Source: Lingula anatina (Eukaryota > Brachiopoda > Lingulata > Lingulida > Lingulidae). From it: a stretch of DNA of 47,626 bases. The stretch covers positions 1 through 47,626 of the forward strand of contig NW_019775473.1 in assembly GCF_001039355.2 (NCBI RefSeq), written 5' to 3'. The position numbers and the translations under genes were made by a program. Positions 1-14,938 of the stretch are shown here, piece after piece; position 1 is the first letter of the stretch; each line of letters opens with the position of its first letter. The notes under the pieces are model-generated. The model searched no databases and had not been told where the DNA came from. It saw only the letters and a program-made list of their open reading frames with translations.

Positions 1-118
1 ATATGGTTCTAGTTTTAATAATACTTTTTTCTCAATCGGTATTTTGTAGGATATTAATTATTCTATGCGATGATTTTTATAATGACTTGTATATGCATGG
101 TTCTCTTTCTCTTTTCAG

Positions 119-220
119 GTGACGGAAAATGGGGAATATCCGATAAATGTTTAAACCAGCAAAACTTCATGTGTCAGATATCAGACAGAAAAGTTGTTAA
201 TCCACCCACTGTGTTACCAG
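119..220 (+). CDS. Gene A D3, last exon of the domain
   Basis: A 102-nt exon, phase 1 at both ends, encoding the C-terminal end of a CTLD (DGKWGISDKC ... FMCQI) and a Pro-rich linker ending PPTVLPG. It is homologous to gene B exon 29280-29381, of identical length. The two final Cys residues of the fold are present. The WND position reads WGI, so this domain is unlikely to hold calcium-site-2 sugar. Upstream exons of D1-D3 lie outside the window; by analogy with gene B they should span about 5 kb more. Confidence 0.85.
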
Positions 221-3200
221 GTAACTATTAGAGCAGAAGTTACCGCAATTTATTCTACTCTCTTGGATTCGTACAGTTCACGCATTTCTCGAAAACACGT
301 GTAATTAGAATACCGAGAAATCTTTCCAATTAACTTTAGCGGTCTAAGTGATCAGTATTTATGTAAAGTGTCTCTCTTCTCTAATTTGATTTGACTGTTT
401 AGTTACATCAAAGGCATATATAGGTTATTTAAAACTATACGTGCTTTTTATCACACTGGATCTCTTGTGATGATATTATGAAAGTGAACAAACTGTTTTG
501 TTGGTTGGCATTTTCATAAAACCTCCTACATAATGCTGATCAATATGTTTTATGAAACAATCTTCAAATCCTCAGTAATTTTTTCAAGTTGTCGTTCTTT
601 TCTTTAAAGCAAATGGCTCATGTGACCCTGCCTGGGAGGCCTACTCGTTTTCATGCTACTTCTTTTCTCAAGATGACTCTAAAAGCTGGCTAGAAGCACA
701 AAGGACGTGTGAAGATGAAAGAGCTTATTTAGTCAAAGTGGATGATGTCAGAGAGATGTCCTTTATTAGCGGTAACTCAGGTTTAATTCACTAAGAGACA
801 CAATAGAGTATTAACCCATTCGTTAAAATAAATTTGTATAATTCTGCCGAAAATAAGGAACACGGGCTGTATAACAAAAGTGAAGTAAGGATCAACTTTG
901 ACCAGTGTTTGCCTTACGTTTGGAAATTAAACAGGTATAAGAATGAAATAGGTCAATTTAACTCTGTCAGTATGTCAGTGAGACTGATTTGAATACTGGT
1001 TTTGCTTTCATATTAATGGAGTTTTCAGAAGAGACAGGTACTCTATGTTGAACACATTAATGCTAAATTAACTGAAATATACCAACATTCATCAGTTTAA
1101 CTAATCATGTTCAATTTTCATTTTTGCATGTATGATCAGGCAAGCTAGTATCTAGCTCGTGGATTGGAGTCAATGACAGAGAGACTGAGGGACAGTGGGT
1201 GTGGCACGATAATACAGTAGTGAGTGACCTATTTTTATTGTTAATTGAACGATTATGTTTCCATATTTAACTAACCAAATACTTTCTTGTCTTTACTGAA
1301 GACGAATGCTAGATGTTTTAAATTCCTGTTGGGTTTGAACAGAATCTTTCTCGTGTTCTGATAAAATACGTTATTTGATAATCATGTCAGTTTTTTTTTT
1401 ATAATGGAATGTCTATTTTGGTACTCCAATGGTTTTCCATATTTAGGCGCCTATAGATGTAAAAAACGGCCCAGTAAACTTCTATGAGATGCCATATTTT
1501 TCTAAATGAGTTTTTCTCCATGTGGCTAGTATGTTTCTATTGCAAGGCGACCTATACCAACTGGGCCCCTGACAAACCAGACAATGTTGACTCGGGCTCT
1601 GAAGCTCACTGTGGAACTGTTCTGTTTGGAAATGCCAAAGGACTGTGGGACGATGTCCGGTGTAATGAACATCGGGCGTACATTTGTGAAAAAATGATAG
1701 GTGAGAGTGCCAGCGGTAAACATACATGTATATAGCTGTATAGATCGATATAAGTACTATATTATTGGTTTCTTGCTTTTTTAAAATGGAACAGGTTACT
1801 TCTTATAGGTATGCGTGTCAACGACTAATAGCTTACTCTATACTGCTGTAAACTTATAATGAAAATGCCTTCATAAACCTTTGCTTTACGCTTTCCCTCA
1901 TTTCACCCGGCAAACACATTGCATAGTTAAGTTTAGAGGGCGTGTTTCTTTTCCTTAATTAGACCTGTCAGAGAGGAGTGGTGTTTATTCTACATTTTCT
2001 CATTGATTTCATAAATTTGTTCTAATTATTGCGTTTTCCTCAATTTCATACTTAAATTCTTTATTTTCAATGATATTGCTGCCATTAAGCAAGCTCCAGG
2101 CTAATTGGCTACTGGACATATCTTAATAGACTTGTTTTGTTCTGAATGGTCGTGATAAGACATGCAATTGCCTTTGAGTTAGAACGTAAGTACATCAATT
2201 AACAAGCACTAGTTCGGTTCTCAGGCAATTGTGACGTATCTTGCAACAAGGCTGGAAGCATATTAATCGATAATCGCCTTTAACGCATGTTTTAAGTGTG
2301 TGTATTAATACACTGTCACTCGAGCGATTTATGCTGACGCTCGAGGTGTTCATGGCATATATCGCAAAAGGGTGACAGTGTATTATTTGACATACATACC
2401 GAGAAAAAAAACACCCCTTAAACCAAATAAAGTGACCCTATATCACGCTCTACAGATGCAGGAATAAACTCGTCCACGTACGCTGGTCACTTCGAGCTCC
2501 CGCCAAATTATAACGTAATGTCTGACCAATTTGGTCAATTTTTGCTAAATACTTGTTGTGGAACTTCAACTCGCTTGAACAGTATTCAATCAACCGTCGA
2601 CACTGAACATGCGCATCTCAGCTGAGCCACACCTAGCTGGGACTGCTGCGGAAAGGTCCCAAGGCAAATCCTTTATTTTTTGTGATGTTTCTGATAAACA
2701 AGGAGCGTCAGACTGGAATATAGTAAAATTAACTTTTCACAGGTACAAAAGAGAGATAAATTTACTTTGTTGTGAAATTTCTGACAGCGAGGCGGTTCTC
2801 GAATATAGTCAAAGTCAAACGGATGTTTATTACAAGTCCACGGGAGTAACAATTCCACGTTTTAGTGATATTTTTAACTACGAATTTCGGAATACACCTA
2901 TGCTCGTTTTCAGAGCATTCAGTAAGTATAAGTATACAAGCTTTGGGTTTTACGATGGGGTATAATTGGTACCTCATGTGTTTCTGCAGACTTGTAATAA
3001 ATAAATTATCATGTACTTGATTTATTTCAGGCCCTGTTATTCCTTTTATATCTACAAGTAAAGAGCGTGAGTATCATTTCATTTTGACATGGATATTTTT
3101 GGGATTTGTAGACGTTTATGTATCTGATGTCTTTAAATACATTTGCTGTCTTTTTACCATATCCCGGAATTAACTTTCAATTCCTAAAGTACTGTACACA

Positions 3201-6200
3201 CAATCTTTCATAATAACTATATATTTTTAATTTGACAATGAATTGAGGAAATAGTTTTTGACAGACTAAGTTTAATTTTAATTCCATTTGAAGTTAGATT
3301 AAATAAGCATTACAAATGAAAAGTTCATGCGGAAGAACACGAGTAGAATCATTACCAAAACATGATGCAGAACATTGCATTGAAACAAACTAATCTGAGA
3401 CTGCCTCCTTACACTATCACAATTATGAAATAATGGTTCATAATTTTTCATTCAACCATACATCATTTTAAACAAAAGTATAATTATTATAGTGTATTTT
3501 TCATTTCAGAATTCTAGAATACCATCTTATCCTATTCGATTATTTATTGTAAATTTTAGCCTCCTTCACAGCAAAATGTGGTATGTTTTGGGAAGATGAC
3601 TCATTCAGTGAGTACTGCTATCAGGTCAATGTGGGTACTTTGTCTTGGAATGAAGCTAGATTGCAATGTCAGCATAATGGTGGAGATCTTGCCAGCGTGA
3701 CCAGTTTGCGTGAACAGCAATATATAGCAGGTGACTTTAATTCAGGGGTTTAAAAAGTGTAGAAACCGAATAATGTTTTCAAAAATTTTTATTTCTTACA
3801 TGTACCCTTGTTTTTTCCTTGATTACCTAATTGGGGAAAACAGCAACACTTCCTACTACATGCACTTGGTAGGTCTAACCAGAGTATTTCATTTCTTTAC
3901 TGACTTGATTTGTTAATTGTTTTTTCTATCAGGCAAGATTGGTGCCATCTCAGACATGCGTTATTACTGGCTTGGTGGTAATGATCTACGGTACCAAAAT
4001 GTATGGATGTGGAATGATGGGGCAGCGTTTGCATATCTTAACTGGGCTACAGGTAGATTCTTAAATCCCATGTTTCGAACTCTATATTTGAGATGCATTG
4101 CATTTTTATGAGTTAGATGATATGAAACTAGTCGTCAGACTAATCAAGTACATATTTTACTGTATAACCTTGTATGCTGAATGACCTTGTTTTAATGTAG
4201 ACCTGAGGCATTTGAAACTTATTCCCACGTGTTGGTTTGTGGACTTTGTTATTTACACACATTGCCAGAAACTGAAAGCATGTTGAAATATAATGGCTTT
4301 CTATTCCAACTTCAAGGTTCGATTCAAAGAAAAAGAAAAATGTAAGGACAGTTGATAAAGATGAAAACTTCGAGAACTTGCATCAAAATTTCAAGACCAA
4401 ATAAATTCCTTTGTCATGGATTTTCTACGACCCGATTTTTTATTTACTTGCATATTGTTCTTATTAAGTATATGCGTATTTTAGGCCACCCTAACACAGA
4501 ACAACGCAAAGACTGCATGGAGATAGACGCATTCAAAACTGAATGGAAAAGCGAGGACTGCCGACAACGGCGAGGGTACATCTGCAAAAAGAAAGGTACA
4601 ACTTTAGATGTGTATGTAGAACTTATTCGGTGTTGTTCGGGTCCATATCATTAATATAAAAATTAAACTCCGGATAACACGATACAATAACAAGATGTCA
4701 ATAATTTCGTCTTTGTCATTTAGAAGCACAATTAAGTACCAAAGACATATGTTGTGCCTGGAAAAGAATTATTATGCTCTAAGACTGCATGGATGTTCAA
4801 GGTATTGGGAAAGTTAAAGATATTTTTCTGATCAATATGATAACATTGTTTTGCAGAAGAACCGCTTTGGTTTACGTAAATTGAAAATATTGGTGTTATC
4901 ATTTCCTTTTCACATTTACACTCCTGTTTCTAATAAGGACACGTCACCGTTACCACGTCCACTGTAACCACAGTTGATATAGGTATGTATCAAAATGCAA
5001 TGTGGAATTTATATATAAATATAATAAACGTAACAATATTCGATGCACATCATAATGTTTTGTAGTGGGGTCAACTCATCACTTTGTTTATATTAATCAT
5101 CATCATCATCATCATCATCATTATTATTATTATTATTGTTAATGTTGTTAATGTTGTTGCTATCAATGTTGGCGTTGGGGTGATATAACTTCTGGGAGCA
5201 ATACGAACTGAAGCCTCATTTATACCAGCTGACCTGTATTTGAACAGGTGCGGACATCAGAATCTGTGCCACAGAGGCTGTTACAAACAAAAAAATAAAA
5301 AAATAAAAAAAGAAGCAAGGTAAGAGTTTATCTAACGTTGCTGTTATAATCTCATTACCGTTTTGATAGGGTATCCATACTGTACCGACGGTTGGAAGCA
5401 TTACGACCAGAGCTGTTATAAAGTGGTGAAGGACAAGAAGCAATGGAGCCTTGCCATAAACGCATGTAGAAGAGAAGGCGGTGATCTGGTGTCTATTCTG
5501 AGTGCCAATGAAAACAACTTTGTCTCTAGCTTGACAGGGGAGATGGGTTGTAAGTATTAGCATGATGACGATGATATACCCCCCCTGTATATTCTTAATA
5601 TTTGTTATTTGATACAGAAAAATAGCTTAATTTCAAATAAAATGCTTTTAATGCATATATGTACCCTTAAACGCTTATATATGTAGTTTCACTTCGAAAG
5701 CAACACTCTATTCACTTATCAATTTTAATTCAAAATATGAATGCGAAATTTTGAACGCACAACAGTATATGTGATGAATGATAGTCTTATATCGGAGCTT
5801 TAGGACTATAAAACAAATGATGAGCTTGCCAATTGTTCTGAATCGAACCATACTATCCTAGTTAAAACATCGCGTAGAACTTTTCTAAACCTTCTTCTAG
5901 ATGATCCGAAAGAGATTTGGCTTGGGCTGAATTCCAAGAGAATGTTCAACCAGTATGAGTGGACAGATGACTCCGTGGTCACTTTTACAAGTTGGAAGGA
6001 GCGGGAGCCCAGTGGTCACCATGGAAACGGACAGTGCGTCAGCCTACTGACCACAGCAGAGGACGTAAGAGAGAGGCACAATTAGATAACGGCGAAGGCA
6101 CATGTTTTAAGTTGAAACATCAGTTACTTTCTTTTCTTTCCACATATGTACCTGTAAAACTAGAAAGTTCATACGTGTACATATATATGTGATAACAGAT

Positions 6201-6913
6201 AGTACAGTAGCATTCGTAGTTTTCCGCTTCCTTTCGAAGAGATTAAAGATGTTTTGATTTATTGTTTGTATAATTTTGCTCAGATTGGTAAATGGAAGAA
6301 CAATGACTGTGATCAGTGGCTTCCCTTTATATGTAAGAAGATTGCTACACATATGGTGTCGCCACCTACCGTAATGTACGACGGATGCAATAAGGCAAAG
6401 TGGTCCTTTTTTATTTTCTTTATTTTTCTCGTTTGATGATGCATGTGTCATCTGTATTGTAACCAATATGCGAAACGCTTACATGAATGCCTTGTATTTA
6501 AGCCTGTTGAAAATAAATTGGATGTTCTGTTATGATGATAATGGTTTTAATTGAAATTGCCAAACCAGGGAATTGTTATTATATAATTAATTAACATTTT
6601 AAAGGATAAAGATCTGTCTTTTTCTTTGATTTTAAAAAAATCAGAAATCGACTCTTAACGTATTAACATTTCATACTTTATAGTGTGTAGAAAAGTTAAG
6701 TCACCACAATAAAAATATTATTACAGCATTTTTTGTACCAAAGTCACTAAACATGTTCATTTTTACTATTATTATCATTATTTTTTTGCCAGACTGCCGT
6801 TGGTTACAGAGGATCATGCTACACTGTGTCCAACACAATTGCTACATGGACAGAAGCTGGAAGGTTATGCAACGGCTCGGGTGGATATCTCTTAGCACTA
6901 AACAACCAGTAAG

Positions 6914-6954
<41 letters not shown>

Positions 6955-9900
6955 ATATGATATATCTTGATCACAAGTTTTAATCATCACATATAGAACT
7001 GAAAACCAGGCATAATAAATGAGCTATTAAACTGACCCTTTCCAGATTTTTACAAAGTAACCGTTAACCCAAACCAATAATACAAAGTAAAAAAGGGATT
7101 TTTCGTCACCAAATTTTAACTTGAAGTGAGGCAATGCATTTCCGAGACTTTAATACTAAAGTGGCTGTTTTCTTACTGTTTCGGCATTCATTACATGTTA
7201 TAATCAGTCTGGAGCAAGCCTACATCTCAGGACTGATTGGCAATAAGGCAACTGATACAGAATACTGGATTGGTCTGAGTAAAGGCAGCGTGGAAAGTAG
7301 CTACAAATGGCTTACAAAGAATTCACAAAGTACATTTACAAACTGGAACAAGTTTCACACAGGTAATTGTAATTTCTGTGCATTTTACATTTTGAAAACC
7401 ATTTTTTATTTTCTCCTTAAATCAAAGAAATGCAAAAAAAGTTCATAATGTTAGTGATATAGGGCCTACTGGTGTGTAGCATCTTCCTCAGTATATGATT
7501 TACTTCAAACATGCGTGCAGTGTCATCAACCCAGAATTCTTAAAAATTTTGGCTATTATGGAATTCGTGGAAAATGTAACTTTTAGGGAACGAAGAGTAC
7601 GTTTGTGTGGCAGTTTCCAAGACACCAGATATCACAGGTGAATGGGTGGACAGGAAGTGCTCCCAACGAAAGTTATTCATCTGTGAATACCCCAGGGCTG
7701 GATATGTTGGCGACACTCCCACCACACCTTCTGTGTCTTATGAGTGCCCGGAAGGATGGGGCTGGAGAGAATTTGGCGATTTTTGTTATAAGGTATGTGA
7801 ATCTAAATTGCAAATATGCATGTACATGCAGGTTACTCCCTGCAACAATGTATGATTGAATGTGTCATTTAACTGCATATTGATTAGTCAAGCCTCATAT
7901 TGGATAAGCCAATTTGTTGAAGTGTGTATACCACTCGTATAATAGTCTGTTACAATCAGAGCGGAGGATTATCTAATCATACTTTAATACTTTCATTTCA
8001 TTAGAGATATCACCACCGAGGAGGGTATAGTTGGTATGAAGGGCGCGACCACTGCAGAACGATAGGTGGCGATCTTGCAAGTTTTCATAGCGAGATTCAC
8101 CTGTGGAACGCTTCCGATGTGTCCAAATATGCGTAAATATTTTGTTTAAACTATGCTATATTGATTTTAACTTTGGATTTCTGAAATTGCGTTTTTATAG
8201 ATTTATGATGAATATTTGATTTATGATAAATATTTGATGCTATCAGCTATCACTGATCTTTATCTGATCTATACGTTTGCGTCTTAAATATTTCAGTTTT
8301 TTGTGCTGAGGATTTTTTCTCAGAATACCGGCCAAATCATGACAGATATAATGTTATTTATACTTCCGTTTCCTACATATATCTACTTTTTACGTACATA
8401 GTTTTACATTTAATCTTTTTAAACGCAGATCTTAATTACATCAGTCGAATTGTCTGAGCCCCAAAAATCATTTTTGTCCTAAGGAGCATTACAGTGATCA
8501 ATCTGCATACGCCAATAAATTAATTTTCGCCACTGGTTTTATCACGCAGGCTTCGTTCACCCGACATTTTCTGGATTGGCCTGTCTAAACCAGACAAGAA
8601 GACCAGTCACATTTGGTCGGACGGGTCAGCGCTTGATTTCACGTACTGGAAAGACGGGGAACCGAATGACCACAATGGACAGGAAGACTGTGTTGAGATG
8701 AACCGCCATCTTGGAAGGTGGTCTGACGTCAATTGTTACGCCAGCAGGGGCGTGCTGTGTCAGTTACGGAAGGGTAGGAGTATATTTTCGTCATTATCAA
8801 GTTGTCTATTCTTCTGTATCACCTTGCACATTCAAGATTATGAAGGCTTAATGAAGGCAATGTCATTTTTAAATTAGAGTAATGAGATATGTGTACCACG
8901 CTGAGTGCAATACAATTTTTACGAATAAGAAAGTATGATCAGATAAATTAAAAACATTATAAATTAAAATTTGATGAACAGTATTGTTTCAGTTTTAAGG
9001 TCTACATTCGAGATGAAGCAGGTTTTGTTCAGATTGCTGCCAGTTGTTTTCTATGTCTGTTCAATTGTTTTTGTTTGTTACAGGCGATCCCCTCTTAACT
9101 ACCGTCACAGCAACATCGCCAACACCAGGTATGATCATGGTTTTGAAATGAATACATGTGTATACAAAGGTAAAAGACAAACGCACAAAATTTTACGACA
9201 AAGTAGGTTCTTCCTTTACAAACTTTTTTTGGTGATTCCAAATATTAAATGTGAATTCACCCTGGTTTCGATTTACGTAATGGGAAAATTAGAAAACTGA
9301 TATTTTATTAGTGACTTGTGATGTTTCCATTGTTTGAAATAGCTGGGCGAACTACTTTTATTTCCTGAAACCTTAAGGAAGGAGTCAGCATTCTCATAAA
9401 GTGAACGATGAAGGGAGAAGTATATTGCTTTAATTTTTAATGGCAAAAATCTATCTTTATGTAAAAACTATACAAATACATGTATATAATCGTATTTTAG
9501 CTTCTCAATGTGGTTCGGATTCAAAATGGTTTGCATACAAAGATTACTGTTACACTGTGAGTCAATCCTATGGAACGAATGAAGTAGTGTCATGGCAAGA
9601 CGCAAGAGGGCAGTGCTTGCAGTCCGGCGGGGATCTAGCCAGTATACACGACAGTGATGAAAATGACTTTGTTCTTTATATCGCAGTAAGTTGAATTCAA
9701 TTTTAATACAGAGCAAAATTGGTATTTCAGTGAATCCAAGTATACCCTTTAAAGATACAGTCTTCAAATAACAATGGTCAATGATTTATAGCAACATATA
9801 GTATATATCGTGAAAATTCCCTAACATAACATTGCCCTATAACTTTCAGTCTCATAAGAGTTTTGCTTCGAAATACTGGATTGGACTGAACGAGTTGGAC

Positions 9901-12900
9901 TTAGAAAGTTACAAGTAAGTATCTATATCTGCTGTAGCGTAAATAGTTTGTCCAAACATTTTTCATGTATTGTTTTACACATTAGCGTCTTTCGAGATTT
10001 TACAGCTATATCAATTGTTCAGATGTGCTTCATTTGCTACAGGATTAACTGTTAACGACGCAAGTGACTTAAATTTATATATATTGCAAGCTTGGATTCC
10101 CTGTAACACACGTAAAACATTTCTACTAGTTTCTTATTCAACTCTTATAATGTCGACATGCCAAAAGATAAACGAAACTAATCACTCGATCAGCCATAAA
10201 AGAGCTTTGGACCGCACCTTCTTGAAACTTTTGGTCGTTAATGGATTTACTTATCCGTCCCTCTATTTTGTGAAAGTCCGCCTAACTGACATAGTGATTT
10301 ACAGTATGGCTCGCCACTGCTGAGCATGCAATAGCACAATTATTCAATTGACTTGTCGGAATTAATCGACGGAGGATTTTTTTATAGCACAGAAACAAGC
10401 AGAACATATCCATTTAAATATCATGTTTGTGGTTTTGTGGCAAAAATGACTTCAAATACATCTTTAAAAGAATGTACAAATCTGCATTGTTTTCTATTCT
10501 CTTCTGTCCTTTTCTATTCTCTTCTCTTCTGTTATTTTCCATTGTATTCTATTCTATCACCGCAGATGGTCTGATGGCACGGCTACTGACTACACATCCT
10601 GGAGTCTTAACGAACCTAACGATCTCCATGGTGGCCAGAAGTGTGTTATATTCATAACCGAAACAGGTGATTGGTTTGCGGCATCTAAATTTTTGATGTC
10701 CAAATTTCTACACTTTATATCATTGCAGTTTTTTTAAGTTTACAATACTAAATGCTTAAAGTATATTGTATTCATTCTATAGCTATGATATGTGATGGAA
10801 TCCAGTGTTAAGGCACTTCTGATTATTATATCTGATTGTATGTGTATCGATAAACTTGGTTATTGGTTCGTTCTAAGTATTAAGATAGAATGCATGTTCC
10901 ATGATATTTTTAATTTCCTTTTTGTCACATTGTGTGTATATTTGAGAATGCCAAAGGAATATGCTGGCAGAGTGCAATACGAAAACTATTACATATGGAA
11001 TGTTATATAAAACTACATAGCCTGAATGTACCCATTGTACATTTATATAAAAGTACTGTAAATACAGGGCATTGGAGTGACGAGAACTGTGGCGAAGCAC
11101 TGAGCTACATATGTAAGAAACACAAAGACAGCAGTACAACGGCCACACCCACCCCAACACCAGTCATACATGGTCAATGCCCAGTTGGATTCCATGGGAT
11201 CGGTAAGTGACCAGTATTTGGTTACGACACTGAAAGCAGATTTCATGAATTGTTATTCAAACATTAGTTTGAGACTTTGTTTTTTCTTTTGCTGTAATAA
11301 ACCGATTAATAAATAAATTTGTATTAAACAACAATTTTAGGTTTAAAATTATTTATAAAGAATTACCCTAGATTCTACATATTCCAGGAAACAAGTGTTA
11401 CTTGATCCAAGGAGATGGCACTGACGTCAGTACGTTAAAGAACTGGACGGAGGCGATAGATGCATGCGCAGCACTGAATAGTAAATACACACTGGCTAGC
11501 ATTACAAACCCATTAGAGGAAGGTAATCTGTCGATTTTTTTTCTTTTTTGTAAACATTATTCGTACAAAATGTATTTTAGCGTAAAAATTTAATTAACAG
11601 TTCATTATAAATCTTGTTTAAATAATAATAATAAATGATTTTCAAAATCGGTATGAAATGGTTATGGCGTTGTTAATGAATCCATATGCTGCGTACAGTA
11701 TTACATAACATTTTGCTATTCTTTATATATTTCTGTGTCAATTAACTGTTGTCTAGTTGAGTTTTATTGTAAAATGGATACATGCACACTCTCATCATCG
11801 GAATGCATTACACGGTCCATCCTTCAACTACGACTACAGTGACCTTCCTTCTTTAAAACATCTGTATTTCAGCACTAGTGACGACCCTTCTGAAAGGGAA
11901 AACAGTAGATTTTTGGCTTGGAATCAGCATGTTTTGGGTGGGCACGAGGCACAGGATGAGGAAATTTCAATGGACTGACAACACAAAAGTTGACTTCCTA
12001 TACTGGGACCACGGAGAACCCAATGGCCAGTCATATGGAGCTGATATGGTATGTATGACATGTAACTGTTAAATACTATGTCAATCAACTTGATGATCGT
12101 ATATGTTCAAGTATGTAAAAAAAACATCGTAATATTGACATTGCATAAAAAGCCTGTGGAGTGTTAATTTATTTCATGTCATTTTATTTCAGTTGTTTAT
12201 TTTTGCCTTCAGTAGCATACAGTGGCAAAATTTATAGCTTATAGATATAAAATAAGTTATATATTTATATTTGTTGTTAGAAGCATGTTTTTCTTTTACT
12301 TATTATGATCGATTTTCAGGAAAATTGTGTCAGCATAAGCACTAAGACATTGTCGGTTGGGCATTGGCAAGATAGAAAGTGTGCGATTAGGATGGGATAT
12401 GTGTGCCAAGCTTGGAAAGGTGCAAATTGTTATGTTATTTACAATATTTTAAATTTTACATTACATTCGCTTCACATGTGGAACTCAATTATATCATGCT
12501 GTATGATAGCCAAAAGGCAGTCTTTTAAACTGGTTAACAGTGAAATAATTTAAATTTATATACTGGGTATTATGGGTTAGAAATCTACAGACTACAAAAT
12601 ATATTATAATCCTTATTTGCTTCTTATATTAGTGGAATAAACAATGATGATAAAGACAAAAACATGTTTTCTCCTCTAAAAATATGTAACTACTATCTTG
12701 CGTATTGTAAGCATTAATTAATGCCTTGCAAATTAACATTGTTATTATTATCGTTGTTGTTGTTGTTTTCTTCTTTCTCTTGTTTATTTTTATCATTGTT
12801 GTTGTTGTTGTTGTTGTTCTATTTCTTCTTCCCCTTCTTGTTTATTTTTATATATGAATTTCTTACAAATATTAATAATATTTCTTGCAAATATTAAAAA

Positions 12901-14877
12901 GTAGTTTTATTTACAAGACCCTACCTTGACCACCCAAGCACCAACACAGGCCACTACATCTTGTCCCCTCGGTTACTTATCCTTTGGGGACGCCTGCTAC
13001 CAAATGACGTCACCTATGACGTGGGAAGTAGCCAAAGTCACGTGTGAGAGACAACAAGATACGCTGGTGTCTATAATGGATGGATATGAACAGGCATTTC
13101 TCATGCTGGTAACGCAGCAGCCCCCACAGCCCATTTGGCTGGGTATTTATAGGAATGGGGTAATGAAAATTAGCTAACGTATATAAGTTGAGTCTTGAAT
13201 GATTATATATTAAAGTGATTGCGTAACATGTCATGTTGGCCGAGTTTCAATCAAACATGGCTTCGGATGAAGAACAGAGAGAACTTTCTTGCAGTTAACA
13301 GTGGTTTTTGTATGTATTTATAATACAATTAACTGATGCCACGATAAAAACAATTGCCCCTTGCACCTACTGTACCCTAATCCCTCATACAGACAAGGGT
13401 CCAATACCGACTGTTCAAATAACCCCACATTTTCTTAATCCATCACCTTCTCTCCTGTTTTTTATTTCACAGTCCACATACCAATGGGTAGATGGCTGGC
13501 CAGCGGATTATCTCAATTGGGCATCAATAGCGCCCATAGGCATAGATCCATCAAAATGCATCGCTCTTATGCCAGGAGGCCGTTGGAATGATATGCCGTG
13601 TACAGCTAACCTGCCATCAGTATGCAAAAGAACATCGGGTACTAATGTTATTATTGCAAGTGCAATGTATATAATTGTTATAGTCCATTGCATGTGCAAT
13701 ATACATCATATCAATAATAATGATGATGCTTATTATCATAATAACAATAACAATAGGAGTAATAACAAAGTAGGAACCATACTCCGATATTCAAATTCTC
13801 TTTTAAATCAAACTAGTTGCTATTGTACTCAAATATTTTGATTACATTTAATCATTTATATCAGATATCTATAATAATTGACTTATACTGTCACACTGAT
13901 ATTACATGTATGTCATTATGATATTTTCGCAATATATTATATGCATTTTTAAAAGACGAAAGGTAAAATGTTAAAGACTTAATAATATGAGCATTATATA
14001 TCCATTTGTTAATTTATATTTCAGCCTCACCTCCCACTATAATTCCTGAACCTGAGAACACAGGGCAGTGTCCGAGTGGCAACTCATGGCGTCCATACGG
14101 CCACCACTGCTATCAATTTAACCAACAATTCAAGAGGTGGGGCCAAGCGAACTTTCATTGTTATAAACAAGGCGGGACGCTAGCGTCTATAACAAGTCAG
14201 GGCATTATGAGATTCATTGTAAAGACTCTCCGAGAGATGAAATCTAGACAGAGTAGAAAGTATTATATTGGGTTGGTTAGGAAATTTGGAGGTAGGATAT
14301 TGTTTAGTTACAGAGGCTGATTTCTTAAATTCCACACAATCGCCGCATTCAAAAGTGTAACATGTAAGGTGATGATAGAAGTACTGTACCTTGTCTTCCC
14401 AAAATTTCATTGGTCGGATTTATTATATATATTTCATATGAATGGCTAGTAATAAAAGTTAGCATAGTTATGTCTTCATATTCAGTTTCAAAATAGACAA
14501 ATATTCAACTGATGTGAGCAAGTAGAAAATATTGTCATAGAACTTTTGCAATGCGCTTATTTTCAGGGTCATTTGGTTGGGAAGACGGTTCACTTGTCAA
14601 TTATTTGAATTGGGAGGAAATGGAGCCTTCTAATAACACTGAGAAAAACTGTGCTACCATACACCCAGGAAATGGAGGGTGGCAGGCAGCTAATTGTTTA
14701 TATTTCCATAACTTTATTTGTAAAATAGCAAAAAGTAAGTAGACATAGTCTAAAGTTTTTTGTTTTGTTTTTTTTTTCCAAGATGTTTTTGATAGAACCA
14801 ATTTGTAAAAACTCTTTTATTTAGATGTTATATTTACTTATGTCTAAAGCTCTCTCTCTCTGTCTCCCTCTCCCCCC

Positions 14878-14938
<61 letters not shown>

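Larger units (their letters stand above)
1701..3030 (+). other. Large intron of gene A with hairpin and isolated ORF
   Basis: This 1.33-kb intron separates D4 from the D5 linker; the matching intron of gene B (31245-31533) is only 289 bp. It contains a long inverted repeat (2306-2385) and a stretch from about 2200 to 2680 that looks less AT-rich than its surroundings, which suggests inserted repetitive DNA. An isolated 118-codon open frame lies at 2609-2965. It resembles no family I know and has no visible tie to the receptor. Confidence 0.45.

Noticed and set aside
1-118. Coding sequence at the very start of the window
   Set aside because: This stretch reads as the end of an intron leading to the acceptor at 117-118; no CTLD residues are encoded in it.
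5543-5550. Alternative splice donor GTTGTA at 5546 for the first D6 exon
   Set aside because: GTAAGT at 5550 is a far better consensus, gives the same 180-nt length as gene B and keeps the same phase.
6107-6466. Minus-strand open frames such as this one
   Set aside because: All minus-strand frames seen overlap plus-strand exons or introns as shadows; none shows a domain, and none forms a spliced gene.
9970-10323. 117-codon plus-strand ORF within the D9 intron of gene A
   Set aside because: No recognisable domain or splice link to the receptor; the flanking exons join in frame without it.
14850-14934. Possible CRISPR or satellite array
   Set aside because: Only simple dinucleotide microsatellites; no unique spacers, and the genome is eukaryotic.
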